Assembly (NCBI GenBank): GCA_964494805.1 | Contig: CAZBST010000008.1 | Coordinates: 1 to 64,000 of the forward strand | DNA from: CAIYOL01 sp964494805 | GTDB taxonomy: Bacteria > Planctomycetota > Phycisphaerae > Sedimentisphaerales > Anaerobacaceae | Length of the DNA stretch: 64,000 bases | Reading direction: 5' to 3' | In this document: positions 18,278 through 27,362 of the stretch, in pieces | Layout of the letters: every line of letters begins with the position of its first letter | Position numbering within the stretch: the first letter of the stretch is position 1 | Made by a program: the position numbers and the translations under genes | Notes under the pieces: model-generated | Told to the model about the DNA's origin: nothing | What the model saw: the letters and a program-made list of their open reading frames with translations, nothing else | The model's database searches: none

Positions 18278-19060
18278 CTATTTTTTTATCCCAAGCACCT
18301 CCAGCGTATCACGCTCGACGATGTTCTGGATGCTGCCACGGGGGACTGTCGGCAAATTTGTGTCAGCCAGAAGCTTATTAAAGCTGAGCAGTGTTTCTAT
18401 ACACTCTTCAGCTTTGCCAAATGGGAACCCGCTGCCGAACAACAATTTATCCATCACCCCACATTCATGTGCTGCTGTCACCACATTATAAACCTGCCAG
18501 ACATTGCTGGGCTTTATCGTCAAATCCGCATAGACATTTTTATGTTTGGCCACCATCGACAATGTTTGCTCAACAAAAGGCATACCTATAGTCCCGATGA
18601 TAATTTTCAAGGCGCTAAACTCTCTGGCAATTTCATCCAAAAGATATGGTTGGGCGTAATCCAAAACGGCCTCAGGTCCCAAAACCCCACCATTATGAAA
18701 GAAAACAGGAAGTCCAAGCTCCTGTGCCGATTCATAAAATTTCATCGCTCGGCTGTGAGCCGGATGAAAGCCACACTGCGAACAGTATAAAACCGTGCCC
18801 TTAAGCCCCAGTTTATCCGTTAAAGCAGCCAGATTTTTAACGCTTATCTTATCTGTGGTAGGCTCTACAACTGCAAAGCCAATCATCTTTTCTTTATGTC
18901 TGCCGACATATTCAGATAACTTCTTGTTGACCTCCTGGCTTGGGCCTTCCGGGGTAGCCAATACTATGCAAATATCTACTGTCTCCGTTGCCGCCAAATG
19001 TTCAGAGGCCTCGATATTCTCCGCAGCGCAATTTATATGTGTGTGGCAATCCACTATCAT
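18278..19060 (-). CDS. Amidohydrolase-2 family TIM-barrel hydrolase
   Basis: A 260-residue member of the amidohydrolase_2 family (metal-dependent hydrolases and decarboxylases). The N-terminal metal motif is VDCHTHIN (H-x-H); a further His is in VFFHNGG. The C-terminal motif that usually reads GSDxP is GSGFPFG here, so the metal-site Asp is replaced. That may mean altered metal binding or a changed chemistry. It directly precedes the NSS transporter gene and probably acts on its substrate. The ATG has AAAGGTG upstream. Confidence 0.8.
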   Translation of the reverse strand: MIVDCHTHINCAAENIEASEHLAATETVDICIVLATPEGPSQEVNKKLSEYVGRHKEKMIGFAVVEPTTDKISVKNLAALTDKLGLKGTVLYCSQCGFHPAHSRAMKFYESAQELGLPVFFHNGGVLGPEAVLDYAQPYLLDEIAREFSALKIIIGTIGMPFVEQTLSMVAKHKNVYADLTIKPSNVWQVYNVVTAAHECGVMDKLLFGSGFPFGKAEECIETLLSFNKLLADTNLPTVPRGSIQNIVERDTLEVLGIKK

Positions 19061-19236
19061 ATCCCGGCACCTTTAATGTATTGAATAATAACCAATTAGC
19101 AATAATCAATTATATCAGCTGCGTCAAGCGCAAATATTTTCTCTTTATTCGGGTTTTCCTTGACCTGAAGATGCGGCGAATGTAATATGTTTCGGCTGTC
19201 GTAGATTTCTTTATTGCTGTCAAGCGGGAAATTCTT

Positions 19237-19623
19237 ATGGATTGTCCGGTTTGTAAAAATGCAATGATTGTCCTTGAGCTTGCCGAAGTCGAAATTGATT
19301 ATTGCACCGACTGCGGCGGTATCTGGCTCGATGCCGGCGAACTGGAACTTTTGCTCGGCAATCCACAACAGACCAAACAATTGCTTGATTCCTTCAAAAT
19401 TGATTCCACTTCCACTGAAAAAAAGAAAAAATGCCCTATATGCCTGAAAAAAATGCAAAAAATCGTCGTTGGTCCGTCAACACCGCTCCTTCTTATAGAC
19501 AAATGCGCCAGAGGCGATGGCCTGTGGTTTGACCACGGTGAACTGCAGGACGTCTTAGACAGAGCAAAATTGGATAAAGACAATAAAATCCAAAAGTTAT
19601 TAGCAGATATTTTCCCCGGGTAA
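19237..19623 (+). CDS. Double zinc-ribbon (zf-TFIIB-like) protein
   Basis: 128 residues with two tandem copies of a small zinc-ribbon domain. The first has MDCPVCKNAM with YCTDCGGIWLDAGELELLL, the second KCPICLKKMQ with DKCARGDGLWFDHGELQDVL. The CxxC...CxxC four-cysteine site is complete in the first copy; the second keeps CPIC but reads C-A-R-G-D in place of the second pair, so its metal site is probably degraded. Widespread in bacteria with no established role. It stands alone between divergent and downstream units. Confidence 0.8.
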   Translation: MDCPVCKNAMIVLELAEVEIDYCTDCGGIWLDAGELELLLGNPQQTKQLLDSFKIDSTSTEKKKKCPICLKKMQKIVVGPSTPLLLIDKCARGDGLWFDHGELQDVLDRAKLDKDNKIQKLLADIFPG

Positions 19624-19977
19624 TCCCTGTCTTTTTTATTTTTGACTCAGGATAAGGAAAGGATATAGAATACGCGTTTTTCACAGCTTTTGCTGTACAA
19701 ATACTGCAAGATTTACCGTTTTGAGACAATAAGGTTTGGTAGGAGAACTGCAAGGCAATTAAAATGGATGGATTTATAATTAGCCGCCTCAAAAAGAGGT
19801 TGGCGCATTTGTTCCGGTTCCCAAATAGAATATCGGCTCTAATGGGTCATTTAGCGCAAAAAATACCATCATTTTGCGCGTACTCTTGCAAACACAATTA
19901 AAATCGATTAGATAACAGGGGTTATACGCCATCATACTAAATAATCTTACGCAACATTCACATGAAAGGAGCGAAAT
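19624..19977 (+). other. Intergenic region upstream of the arabinose operon
   Basis: 354 bases with no gene. The last 100 bases should hold the operon promoter. TTGCAA at 19886-19891 with TAGATA 17 bases downstream is the best -35/-10 pair I see but is weak, and an AATCGATT palindrome at about 19902-19909 between them could be an operator. Neither is strong enough to call as a site on its own. Confidence 0.35.
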
Positions 19978-21756
19978 ATGACAGGATGTTTGTTAGCAAG
20001 CGCAAGTTCATTAGGAACTTTGGACTGGGTGACGATCGGCGCATACTTTGCGGTTATTATCGGCGTCGCCTGGTGGGTCATCCTCAAAAATAAAGATACA
20101 GCCACCGACTACTTCCTTGCCGGCCGAAACCTCGGCTGGTTCGTCGTCGGCGCATCCATCTTTGCTTCTAACATCGGTTCCGAACATCTTGTGGGTTTGG
20201 CGGGTTCGGGCTGCACCGATGGTGTGGCGATGGCGCACTACGAATTACACGCATGGTGTCTGCTCATACTGGGGTGGGTGATGGTCCCGTTCTATATGCG
20301 CTCGATGGTATTTACGATGCCGGAATTTCTCGAAAGACGATTTACCCCTACCGCGCGAGTGGTACTGTCACTCATTTCTTTAATCGCCTACGTCCTGACC
20401 AAAATCGCGGTCGGCATTTTCGCCGGCGGTATCGTATTCAGCGTGCTTCTGCCTGATATAACCTTTATGGGGTTCAACAGCTTCTGGATCGGTTCATTTC
20501 TCGTGGTTATTTTGACCGGCCTTTATACAATCTCGGGCGGACTTCGTGCGGTTGCATACAACGATGTGATACAAACGGTCATTCTCGTTTTTGGTTCCGC
20601 CTTGGTGACATACTTCGGTCTAAGAGCGCTTGGCGGCTGGGGCGAACTGCGTCATATCGCCGGAAGCGAGATGTTCAATCTCTGGAAACCCCTGGTTCCT
20701 CACGGAATGGTTGGCACCTGGGCGCCTGTGCGCGAAGCCGGCCGGATGGCCTGGTACTTCAACGACAACTACCCTTGGATTGGGATGCTCTTCTGCGCCC
20801 CTATCATTGGGTTGTGGTACTGGTGCACTGACCAGTACATCGTCCAGAGGGCACTTGGCGCACCGAATGAACAGCAGGCAAGACGCGGGTCAATTTGCGC
20901 AGGATTTTTGAAACTGCTGCCAGTGTTTATATTTATCATTCCTGGTATGATTTGCTTCGCACTTGCCAAGAGCGGCAAAATCGAAACCATTCAACATACG
21001 CTCCTTAATGAACAGGGACAGATCATTCGCGACCAATGCCAGAAGGCGTTCCCGTTGTTGGTTGCAAACGTCCTGCCGATAGGCATCCGTGGGCTTGTAG
21101 TAGCAGGACTATTAGCGGCGCTGATGAGTTCACTGGCGGGCACATTCAACGCGTCCTCGACTCTGTTCACAATTGATTTTTACAGCAAGTTTAAGCCCAA
21201 CGCATCACAGCACCAGTTGGTATGGATGGGCCGTATCGCGACAACGGTTATGGTGATAATCGGATTATTGTGGATACCCGTCATTCAGGGGGGAAAGGGG
21301 TTGTATGACTACCTTCAGACTATTCAGGGCTATCTTGCACCTCCGATTTTCGTAGTGTTCTTCTTCGGTGTATTTATGAAACGGCTTAATGGTAAAGGAT
21401 GCCTTGCGGCTTTAATTGTTGGCTTCCTTATGGGTTTAGTTCGCTTGGCGATTGATACGCCGGTGAAGCTGATGAAGGACTTCCACTATACGGAAGGGTC
21501 GTTGCTTTGGATTATCAATAATATCTTCTTCCAGTATTACAGCATCCTGATTTTTACTGTATGTGTCGTGGTAATGATATTGGTTAGTTACGCAACCGAA
21601 AAGCCGAATTATGAAAAAATCAAAGGGCTTACATACGGCACCGAGAGTGACGAAGACAGAACTAAATCCCGTGCAAGCTGGTCAGCCGTTGATGTGATTT
21701 TCTCTTGTGTGGTCCTTGTGATTATCATCGCAGCTTATTTGTACTTCAGGGGATAA
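19978..21756 (+). CDS. SSS-family sodium/sugar symporter (SGLT-like)
   Basis: A 592-residue sodium:solute symporter with about 14 membrane spans. Family features: YFLAGRNLGWFVVGASIFASNIGSEH in TM1 region, GSGxxxGVAMAHYELHAW, MPEFLERRF, GLYTISGGLRAVAYNDVIQT, and PxFxxxFFFGVF late in the protein. These match the SGLT branch, which takes up monosaccharides with sodium. The AAAGGAG ribosome-binding site is 8 bases from the ATG. araB begins one base after its stop codon, so the likely cargo is L-arabinose. First gene of a five-gene operon. Confidence 0.9.
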   Translation: MTGCLLASASSLGTLDWVTIGAYFAVIIGVAWWVILKNKDTATDYFLAGRNLGWFVVGASIFASNIGSEHLVGLAGSGCTDGVAMAHYELHAWCLLILGWVMVPFYMRSMVFTMPEFLERRFTPTARVVLSLISLIAYVLTKIAVGIFAGGIVFSVLLPDITFMGFNSFWIGSFLVVILTGLYTISGGLRAVAYNDVIQTVILVFGSALVTYFGLRALGGWGELRHIAGSEMFNLWKPLVPHGMVGTWAPVREAGRMAWYFNDNYPWIGMLFCAPIIGLWYWCTDQYIVQRALGAPNEQQARRGSICAGFLKLLPVFIFIIPGMICFALAKSGKIETIQHTLLNEQGQIIRDQCQKAFPLLVANVLPIGIRGLVVAGLLAALMSSLAGTFNASSTLFTIDFYSKFKPNASQHQLVWMGRIATTVMVIIGLLWIPVIQGGKGLYDYLQTIQGYLAPPIFVVFFFGVFMKRLNGKGCLAALIVGFLMGLVRLAIDTPVKLMKDFHYTEGSLLWIINNIFFQYYSILIFTVCVVVMILVSYATEKPNYEKIKGLTYGTESDEDRTKSRASWSAVDVIFSCVVLVIIIAAYLYFRG

Positions 21757-21757
21757 T

Positions 21758-23443
21758 ATGAAATATACAATCGGGCTGGATTACGGGACAAATTCCGTCC
21801 GCTGTGTAATAGTTGACGCCGCCGATGGCGGCGAAATCGGGACAGCCGTCTATAATTACGAAACGGGACAAGCTGGAATTATTCTTGACCCATCCGACCA
21901 TAATCTGGCGAGACAAAATCCGGCTGATTACTTAAAAGGAATCGAGGTCAGCGTCAAGGAGGCCGTCGCTCAGGCAAAAAAAACAGATAATAACTTTGAC
22001 GCTAACCAGATCATCGGTATCGGCATCGACACAACCGGCTCAACCCCCCTGCCGGTCGATAAGGACGGCACGCCGCTGGCGATGCTGGACAAATTCAAAG
22101 ACAACCTAAATACCCACGCCTGGCTGTGGAAAGACCATACCGGCCACGCTGAGGCGGCGGAGATTACCGAGTTGGCTGAGAAGGAGCATCCCGAGTACTT
22201 GGCCAAGTGTGGCGGAACATATTCGTCAGAATGGTTCTTCAGCAAAATTCTTCACTGTTTAAGAGTTGACTCGAAGGTCTTCGATGCCGCTTATACCTGG
22301 GTCGAGCACGCCGATTATATGACGGCGCTTCTGACGGGAACCACAAACCCGCAAAAAATCAAACGCTGCCGATGCGCCGCTGGGCACAAAGCTATGTTCA
22401 ATGACAGCTGGGGCGGCTATCCAGCCAAAGATTTCCTCGCAAAGCTCGATCCGAAACTGGGAAAGCTCCGTGATACCTTAGGCGATAACACATACGCTAT
22501 TGACCAAAAGGCAGGCAGCCTTACCGAAGATTGGGCGGACAAGCTCGCCCTAAAAGTCGGAATACCGGTTGCGATGGGTGCATTTGACGCTCATCTCGGC
22601 GGCGTTGGTTCAGGAATAAATATCGGTAAATTAGTAAAAATCATCGGCACCAGTACCTGTGATATGGCTGTCTGGCCTGCTGACAGGGATTTAGCTGACA
22701 TTCCTGGTATATGCGGAGTAGTTGACGGCTCAATCCTGCCCGGCTTCTGGGGACTTGAAGCCGGCCAATCCGCCGTCGGTGACATCTTCAACTGGTTCGT
22801 AAATTATATCCAGCCGGGAGGTCCCGCAGCAAGCTCGCATAAAGCCCTGACCGATGAGGCTGCAAAGCTAAAACCCGGCCAATCAGGCTTGCTGGCCCTT
22901 GATTGGAATAATGGCAACAGAACTATACTCGTTGACCAGAGACTAACGGGCCTATTACTGGGCCAGACGCTCCATACAACACCCGGAGAGATTTACCGGG
23001 CGTTGATTGAGGCAACCGCTTACGGTGCTCTTACTATCATTAACAGATTTGAAGAATACGGAGTTAAAATATCGGAGGTGATAAACTGCGGCGGTATCGC
23101 TGAGAAAAATCCTTTGCTGATGCAAATTTATGCTGACGTTACAGGCAGAGAAATGAAAATTACTCGTTCTTCTCAAACCTGCGCTTTGGGTTCAGCTATA
23201 GCCGGTGCGGTAGTGGCAGGGGAAAAATCCGGCGGCTACGACAGTTTCGCCGATGCCCAGGCCGCTATGTGTGGAATGAAAGACACAACTTACAAACCAA
23301 ATCCTGAAAACCATAAGGTTTACAAACAACTCTATTTACTTTATAAACAGCTCCACGATGCCTTCGGTTTGGACAGCTACACAGGCAAAATGGCAAACGT
23401 GATGAAGGAGCTTCTGGATATAAAAGACAAAGTGAATCGTTAG
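21758..23443 (+). CDS. araB: Ribulokinase
   Basis: 561 residues, close to the usual 560-570 for AraB. It is a FGGY-family kinase: N-terminal GLDYGTNSVRCVIVD phosphate loop, GIGIDTTGSTPLPVD, the HAWLWKDHT substrate loop typical of ribulokinases, IIGTSTCDM and GLEAGQSAVGDIFNWFV in the second half, and the C-terminal INCGGIAEKNPLLMQIYADV. It phosphorylates L-ribulose to L-ribulose 5-phosphate. It starts 1 base after the symporter stop and is followed by araD, which fixes the pathway as L-arabinose use. Confidence 0.93.
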   Translation: MKYTIGLDYGTNSVRCVIVDAADGGEIGTAVYNYETGQAGIILDPSDHNLARQNPADYLKGIEVSVKEAVAQAKKTDNNFDANQIIGIGIDTTGSTPLPVDKDGTPLAMLDKFKDNLNTHAWLWKDHTGHAEAAEITELAEKEHPEYLAKCGGTYSSEWFFSKILHCLRVDSKVFDAAYTWVEHADYMTALLTGTTNPQKIKRCRCAAGHKAMFNDSWGGYPAKDFLAKLDPKLGKLRDTLGDNTYAIDQKAGSLTEDWADKLALKVGIPVAMGAFDAHLGGVGSGINIGKLVKIIGTSTCDMAVWPADRDLADIPGICGVVDGSILPGFWGLEAGQSAVGDIFNWFVNYIQPGGPAASSHKALTDEAAKLKPGQSGLLALDWNNGNRTILVDQRLTGLLLGQTLHTTPGEIYRALIEATAYGALTIINRFEEYGVKISEVINCGGIAEKNPLLMQIYADVTGREMKITRSSQTCALGSAIAGAVVAGEKSGGYDSFADAQAAMCGMKDTTYKPNPENHKVYKQLYLLYKQLHDAFGLDSYTGKMANVMKELLDIKDKVNR

Positions 23444-23453
23444 GATACTATAA

Positions 23454-24143
23454 ATGCACGATGAATTAAAAAAGGCGGTCTATGAAGCCAATGTTGAGCT
23501 TAACAGGCAGAAGCTGACAATTTATAGCTGGGGCAACGTCAGCGGAATAGACCGCCAAGCCGGCATAGTAGCTATCAAGCCAAGCGGCGTCCCTTACGAC
23601 GAGCTTAATTCCGACAAAATGGTATTGCTTGATTTAGATGCAAACATCGTCGAGGGCAATCTTAGGCCTTCGTCGGATACGCCGACCCATCTCGAGCTTT
23701 ACAGAAATTTCAAGTCCGTTGGAGGTATATGTCACGCACACTCTGTTAATGCTACAATGTGGGCACAAGGATGTCGGGAGATACCGTGCTTTGGAACTAC
23801 CCATGCCGACTATTTCTATGGTCCAATACCCGTTACTGAAGTAATGACAGCTAACGAGATAAAAAGCGATTATGAACTGAACACGGGTAAGGTTATTGTT
23901 GCCAGATTCGCCGGTATAGACCCAATGGAAATGCCGGCTGTCTTAGTGGCCTGCCACGGCCCTTTCACGTGGGGTAAGACCCCTGCTGACGCTGTTGAAG
24001 CCGCCGTCGTACTTGAGCAAATAGCAGCGATGGCCCTGGGGACTGTAAACATTAATCCGAACCAAGGTCAGATTGACAAGTCGCTTCTGGATAAACACTA
24101 CTTGCGGAAACATGGCAAAGATGCTTATTATGGACAAAAATAA
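23454..24143 (+). CDS. araD: L-ribulose-5-phosphate 4-epimerase
   Basis: 229 residues, matching the usual size of about 230. Class II aldolase/epimerase fold: YSWGNVSGIDR, KPSGVPYDEL, SSDTPTHLELYRNF, and the zinc site HAHSVNATMWAQ (His-x-His) with a third His in VACHGPFTWG. It converts L-ribulose 5-phosphate to D-xylulose 5-phosphate, which enters the pentose phosphate pathway. It is 10 bases after araB. Confidence 0.93.
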   Translation: MHDELKKAVYEANVELNRQKLTIYSWGNVSGIDRQAGIVAIKPSGVPYDELNSDKMVLLDLDANIVEGNLRPSSDTPTHLELYRNFKSVGGICHAHSVNATMWAQGCREIPCFGTTHADYFYGPIPVTEVMTANEIKSDYELNTGKVIVARFAGIDPMEMPAVLVACHGPFTWGKTPADAVEAAVVLEQIAAMALGTVNINPNQGQIDKSLLDKHYLRKHGKDAYYGQK

Positions 24144-24166
24144 AATAATTTAGAAAAGGGACAAAA

Positions 24167-25573
24167 ATGAAGAAAACCACCTTCGGCATTATCATTGGAA
24201 ACAGAGGCTTTTTCCCAGACCACCTAGCCAAATCGGGACGCAAAAACATACTCGACGTTCTTAAAAAAAATGGTTTCAACACGGTATCACTGGCAATGCA
24301 GGATACAAAATACGGCGCCGTTGAAACTTTTGCCGACGCTAAAAAATGCGCCGCCCTTTTTGCCAGAGACTCGGAAAATATCGACGGCATAATTGTAACT
24401 CTTCCGAACTTCGGAGACGAGAGAGGTGTTGCTGAAACAATCAGGCGCTCAGGGCTTAATGTGCCGATTTTAATCCATGCCGAGCCGGATGTGCCGGGCA
24501 AAACGACCATAGCCGACAGGCGGGATTCTTTCTGCGGCAAAATCAGTGTTTGCAACAATCTCAGGCAGGCCGGTATCCCATACACCCTGACAAAATCACA
24601 TACCGTCAAAGTTACATCGGCCGAATTCAAGAAGGACCTCGATGATTTTGCTTCTGCCTGCCGAATTGTTAAGGGTCTGAAAAACGTGCGTTTTGGAGCC
24701 GTCGGTGCCAGGCCGGCAGCTTTCAACACCGTCCGCTACAGCGAAAAAATCCTGGCCCTCTCCGGCATCACGGTAGAAACACTGGATTTATCCGAAGTCC
24801 TCGGAAAAGTTAATTTGCTTACCGACAGCGACAGGGCCGTTAAAGCCAAATTAAATGCCATAAAGAAATATATTCCGACAAAATCAATTCCTGCCGATGC
24901 CCTTTTGAAGATAGCCAAATTCGGCGCTGTGTTAGACCGATGGATTAAGGATAACGATATTAACGGCACTGCTATTCAGTGCTGGACTTCTCTCGAGGAG
25001 TTCTTCGGAATAGTTCCCTGCACGCTTATGAGTATGATGAGTGAATCGCTGATACCGAGCGCTTGTGAGGTTGATATTACTGGCCTGCTGGGAATGTACA
25101 TTCTCCAGCTGGCAAGCGGCACACCAAGCGCGATTCTGGACTGGAACAATAACTACGCCGACGACCCCAACAAGTGCATCCTGTTCCACTGCAGCAATAT
25201 CCCCATGTCTTTCTTCAAAAGTGCGAAAATGGACTACCAAGAAATAATCGCCGGCACCGTAGGCAAGGAAAATACTTACGGTACGGTTGTCGGCAGAATA
25301 GCTCCCAACGAGGCGACCTTCTGCAGAGCCACTACTGATGATACCAGCGGCGTTATTAGTGTTTATACAGGCCAAGGCCAGTTCACAAATGACAAGCTCA
25401 ATACCTTCGGTGGCTTCGGAGTAATGAAAATTCCCAATCTCCAGACACTCATGCAGTATATCTGCAGGATGGGTTTCGAGCATCACGTTGCTGTAAATAT
25501 ATGCCGGAAAGCCGACGCAATCGCCGAAGCCCTGGACAACTATATGGGCTGGGAGGTTTACCGGCACGTATAA
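24167..25573 (+). CDS. L-fucose/L-arabinose isomerase-family protein, probable arabinose isomerase
   Basis: 468 residues of the L-fucose/L-arabinose isomerase superfamily but not classical AraA (about 500 residues, different motifs). The acid residues expected for the manganese site are in CWTSLEEFFG and ACEVDITG, with a His in FHCSN and another in GFEHHVAV. Because the operon contains kinase and epimerase but no standard araA, this protein is the best candidate for converting L-arabinose to L-ribulose. That role is inferred from context; a fucose-type or other ketose-aldose activity is possible. The gene has an AAAAGGGACAAAA ribosome-binding region. Confidence 0.8.
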   Translation: MKKTTFGIIIGNRGFFPDHLAKSGRKNILDVLKKNGFNTVSLAMQDTKYGAVETFADAKKCAALFARDSENIDGIIVTLPNFGDERGVAETIRRSGLNVPILIHAEPDVPGKTTIADRRDSFCGKISVCNNLRQAGIPYTLTKSHTVKVTSAEFKKDLDDFASACRIVKGLKNVRFGAVGARPAAFNTVRYSEKILALSGITVETLDLSEVLGKVNLLTDSDRAVKAKLNAIKKYIPTKSIPADALLKIAKFGAVLDRWIKDNDINGTAIQCWTSLEEFFGIVPCTLMSMMSESLIPSACEVDITGLLGMYILQLASGTPSAILDWNNNYADDPNKCILFHCSNIPMSFFKSAKMDYQEIIAGTVGKENTYGTVVGRIAPNEATFCRATTDDTSGVISVYTGQGQFTNDKLNTFGGFGVMKIPNLQTLMQYICRMGFEHHVAVNICRKADAIAEALDNYMGWEVYRHV

Positions 25574-25620
25574 TAAATGCAGCGCATCGAACTTTAAAAA
25601 AGCTTAAGGAGAAAACTAAG

Positions 25621-26748
25621 ATGAAAACCAAATATGTTCCAATCCTGTCAGTTATTACTTTATTGTTTGTGTTCAGTTGTAATAAACCTACTATGTGTGG
25701 AGAAAGAAAAATGAGTATTAAAAAACAAGCTTTTGGAAAAACAGCGGACGGAAAAAGCGTTGATTCATACACCCTGACCAATGCCAACGGCTTAAAGGCC
25801 GAAATAATAACCTACGGCGGCATCGTAACATCGCTTCAGGTGCCCGACCGAAACGGCAATTTTGCCGACATCGTATTAGGCTGCGATAGCCCCGATGACT
25901 ACGCCAAAAGCGGTACCTATTTCGGTGCGTTAATCGGCCGCTTCGGAAACCGCATCGCCAAAGGCAAGTTCACTCTCGACGGAGTTGAATTCAAATTAGC
26001 AACGAATAACGGCCCGAACCATCTCCACGGCGGCGTAAAGGGATTCGACAAGGTTATATGGAACGCAGAACCAATGCAGACTAACGAGGGCCCCGCGCTA
26101 AAATTAACTTACCAAAGTCGTGACGGTGAAGAAGGCTACCCCGGCAATCTTTCCTGCACGGTTGTTTACACCCTGACAAACAATAACGCGTTGAAAATCA
26201 GCTACGAAGCCAAAACCGACAAAGCTACTATTGTCAATCTCACACATCATAGCTATTTCAATCTGGCGGGCTACAATTCCGGCGATATTCTTGGGCATAC
26301 CCTGCAGATTTTCGCCGACCATTTCACCCCCGTCGATAAGACCTTGATACCGACCGGCGAAATAAAAGCTGTAAAAGGCACACCCTGGGATTTCACAAAG
26401 CCGATGACCATCGGCTCACGCATAAAGGATGTCGAGGGCGGCTACGACCACAATTACGTCCTCAACAGTTCCGATGGCTCGCTGGCTCTCGCTGCTTCGG
26501 TTTATGAGCCAAAGACCGGCCGAGTTCTGGAAGTTTTCACAACCGAGCCGGGCCTTCAGTTCTATTCCGGAAACTTCCTTGACGGCTCCGTTAAGGGAAA
26601 AGGCGCCGTCTATAAAAAGCACGACGGCTTCTGCCTCGAGGCGCAGCATTTTCCCGATTCGCCCAACGAACCTAATTTCCCATCAGTGGTCTTAAGGCCG
26701 GGTGAAAAATATACGCAGTTGACCGTGTATAAATTTTCTACACGATAA
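25621..26748 (+). CDS. galM: Aldose 1-epimerase, lipoprotein form
   Basis: 375 residues. After a lipoprotein-like leader (LLFVFSCNKP) the protein is a standard GalM mutarotase: GLKAEIITYGGIVTSLQVPDR, GRFGNRIAKGKF, NHLHGGVKGFD, NLTHHSYFNL with the catalytic His pair, and FCLEAQHFPDSPN with the catalytic Glu. It equilibrates alpha and beta anomers of aldoses. The start is the ATG at 25621 after TAAGGAGAAAA; an upstream in-frame ATG at 25501 lies inside the isomerase gene and was rejected. Its outer location suggests it prepares sugar anomers for uptake by the SSS symporter of the same operon. Confidence 0.92.
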   Translation: MKTKYVPILSVITLLFVFSCNKPTMCGERKMSIKKQAFGKTADGKSVDSYTLTNANGLKAEIITYGGIVTSLQVPDRNGNFADIVLGCDSPDDYAKSGTYFGALIGRFGNRIAKGKFTLDGVEFKLATNNGPNHLHGGVKGFDKVIWNAEPMQTNEGPALKLTYQSRDGEEGYPGNLSCTVVYTLTNNNALKISYEAKTDKATIVNLTHHSYFNLAGYNSGDILGHTLQIFADHFTPVDKTLIPTGEIKAVKGTPWDFTKPMTIGSRIKDVEGGYDHNYVLNSSDGSLALAASVYEPKTGRVLEVFTTEPGLQFYSGNFLDGSVKGKGAVYKKHDGFCLEAQHFPDSPNEPNFPSVVLRPGEKYTQLTVYKFSTR

Positions 26749-26778
26749 CCTAAACGTATTTGCTAAAGGAGAAAAGTT

Positions 26779-27339
26779 ATGACCACGCTAATCATTATTA
26801 TTGCTGTCCTTGTTTTGCTCATCTCTTTCGTAATCGGCGTTTACAACGTACTTATTCGGCTTCGCAATCAGGTAAATAACGCATGGTCGCAGATAGATGT
26901 CCAGCTGAAACGCCGCCACGATTTGATTCCCAATCTCGTCGAAACCGCCAAGGGCTATATGCAGCACGAACGCGGAACCTTCGAAGCCATAACCGAGGCC
27001 AGAAGCCGGGCTATGGGAGCAAAAACCGTCTCCGAGGCCTCGAAAGCCGAAGGCGCACTCGGCGAAGCCCTGAGCAAATTTCTGCTCGTCGTCGAAAATT
27101 ACCCCGATCTCAAAGCCAATCAAAACTTTCTCGCTGTCCAGGAAGAGCTGACCAGCACCGAGAACAAAATCTCTTTTGCACGACAGAGCTACAACGACCA
27201 GGTGCTCTTCTTCAACAACAAGATTCAGATGTTCCCCTCTAACCTTATTGCGAATATGTTCAATTTCAGAAAACGAGATTTCTTCGAGCTTGAAGTCGCC
27301 GCTGAACGGGAAGCCCCGAAGGTAAGTTTTACTAAATAA
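26779..27339 (+). CDS. lemA: LemA family protein
   Basis: 186 residues: one N-terminal membrane anchor (about 3-25), then the LemA helical bundle with NVLIRLRNQVNNAWSQIDVQLKRRHDLIPNLVETAKGYMQHE split across the first two helices and a conserved YNDQVLFFNNKIQMFPSNLIA end. Function of LemA proteins is poorly known; they are often encoded beside an M48 peptidase, as here (gap 23 bases). The ATG has an AAAGGAGAAAAG site. Its closeness to galM (30 bases) allows read-through from the arabinose operon. Confidence 0.9.
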   Translation: MTTLIIIIAVLVLLISFVIGVYNVLIRLRNQVNNAWSQIDVQLKRRHDLIPNLVETAKGYMQHERGTFEAITEARSRAMGAKTVSEASKAEGALGEALSKFLLVVENYPDLKANQNFLAVQEELTSTENKISFARQSYNDQVLFFNNKIQMFPSNLIANMFNFRKRDFFELEVAAEREAPKVSFTK

Positions 27340-27362
27340 AAACTTAAAATTCAAAACTAACG

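Noticed and set aside
25501..25620. Upstream ATG extending GalM by 40 residues
   Set aside because: It lies inside the isomerase gene; the ATG at 25621 has a good ribosome-binding site and starts a lipoprotein leader.
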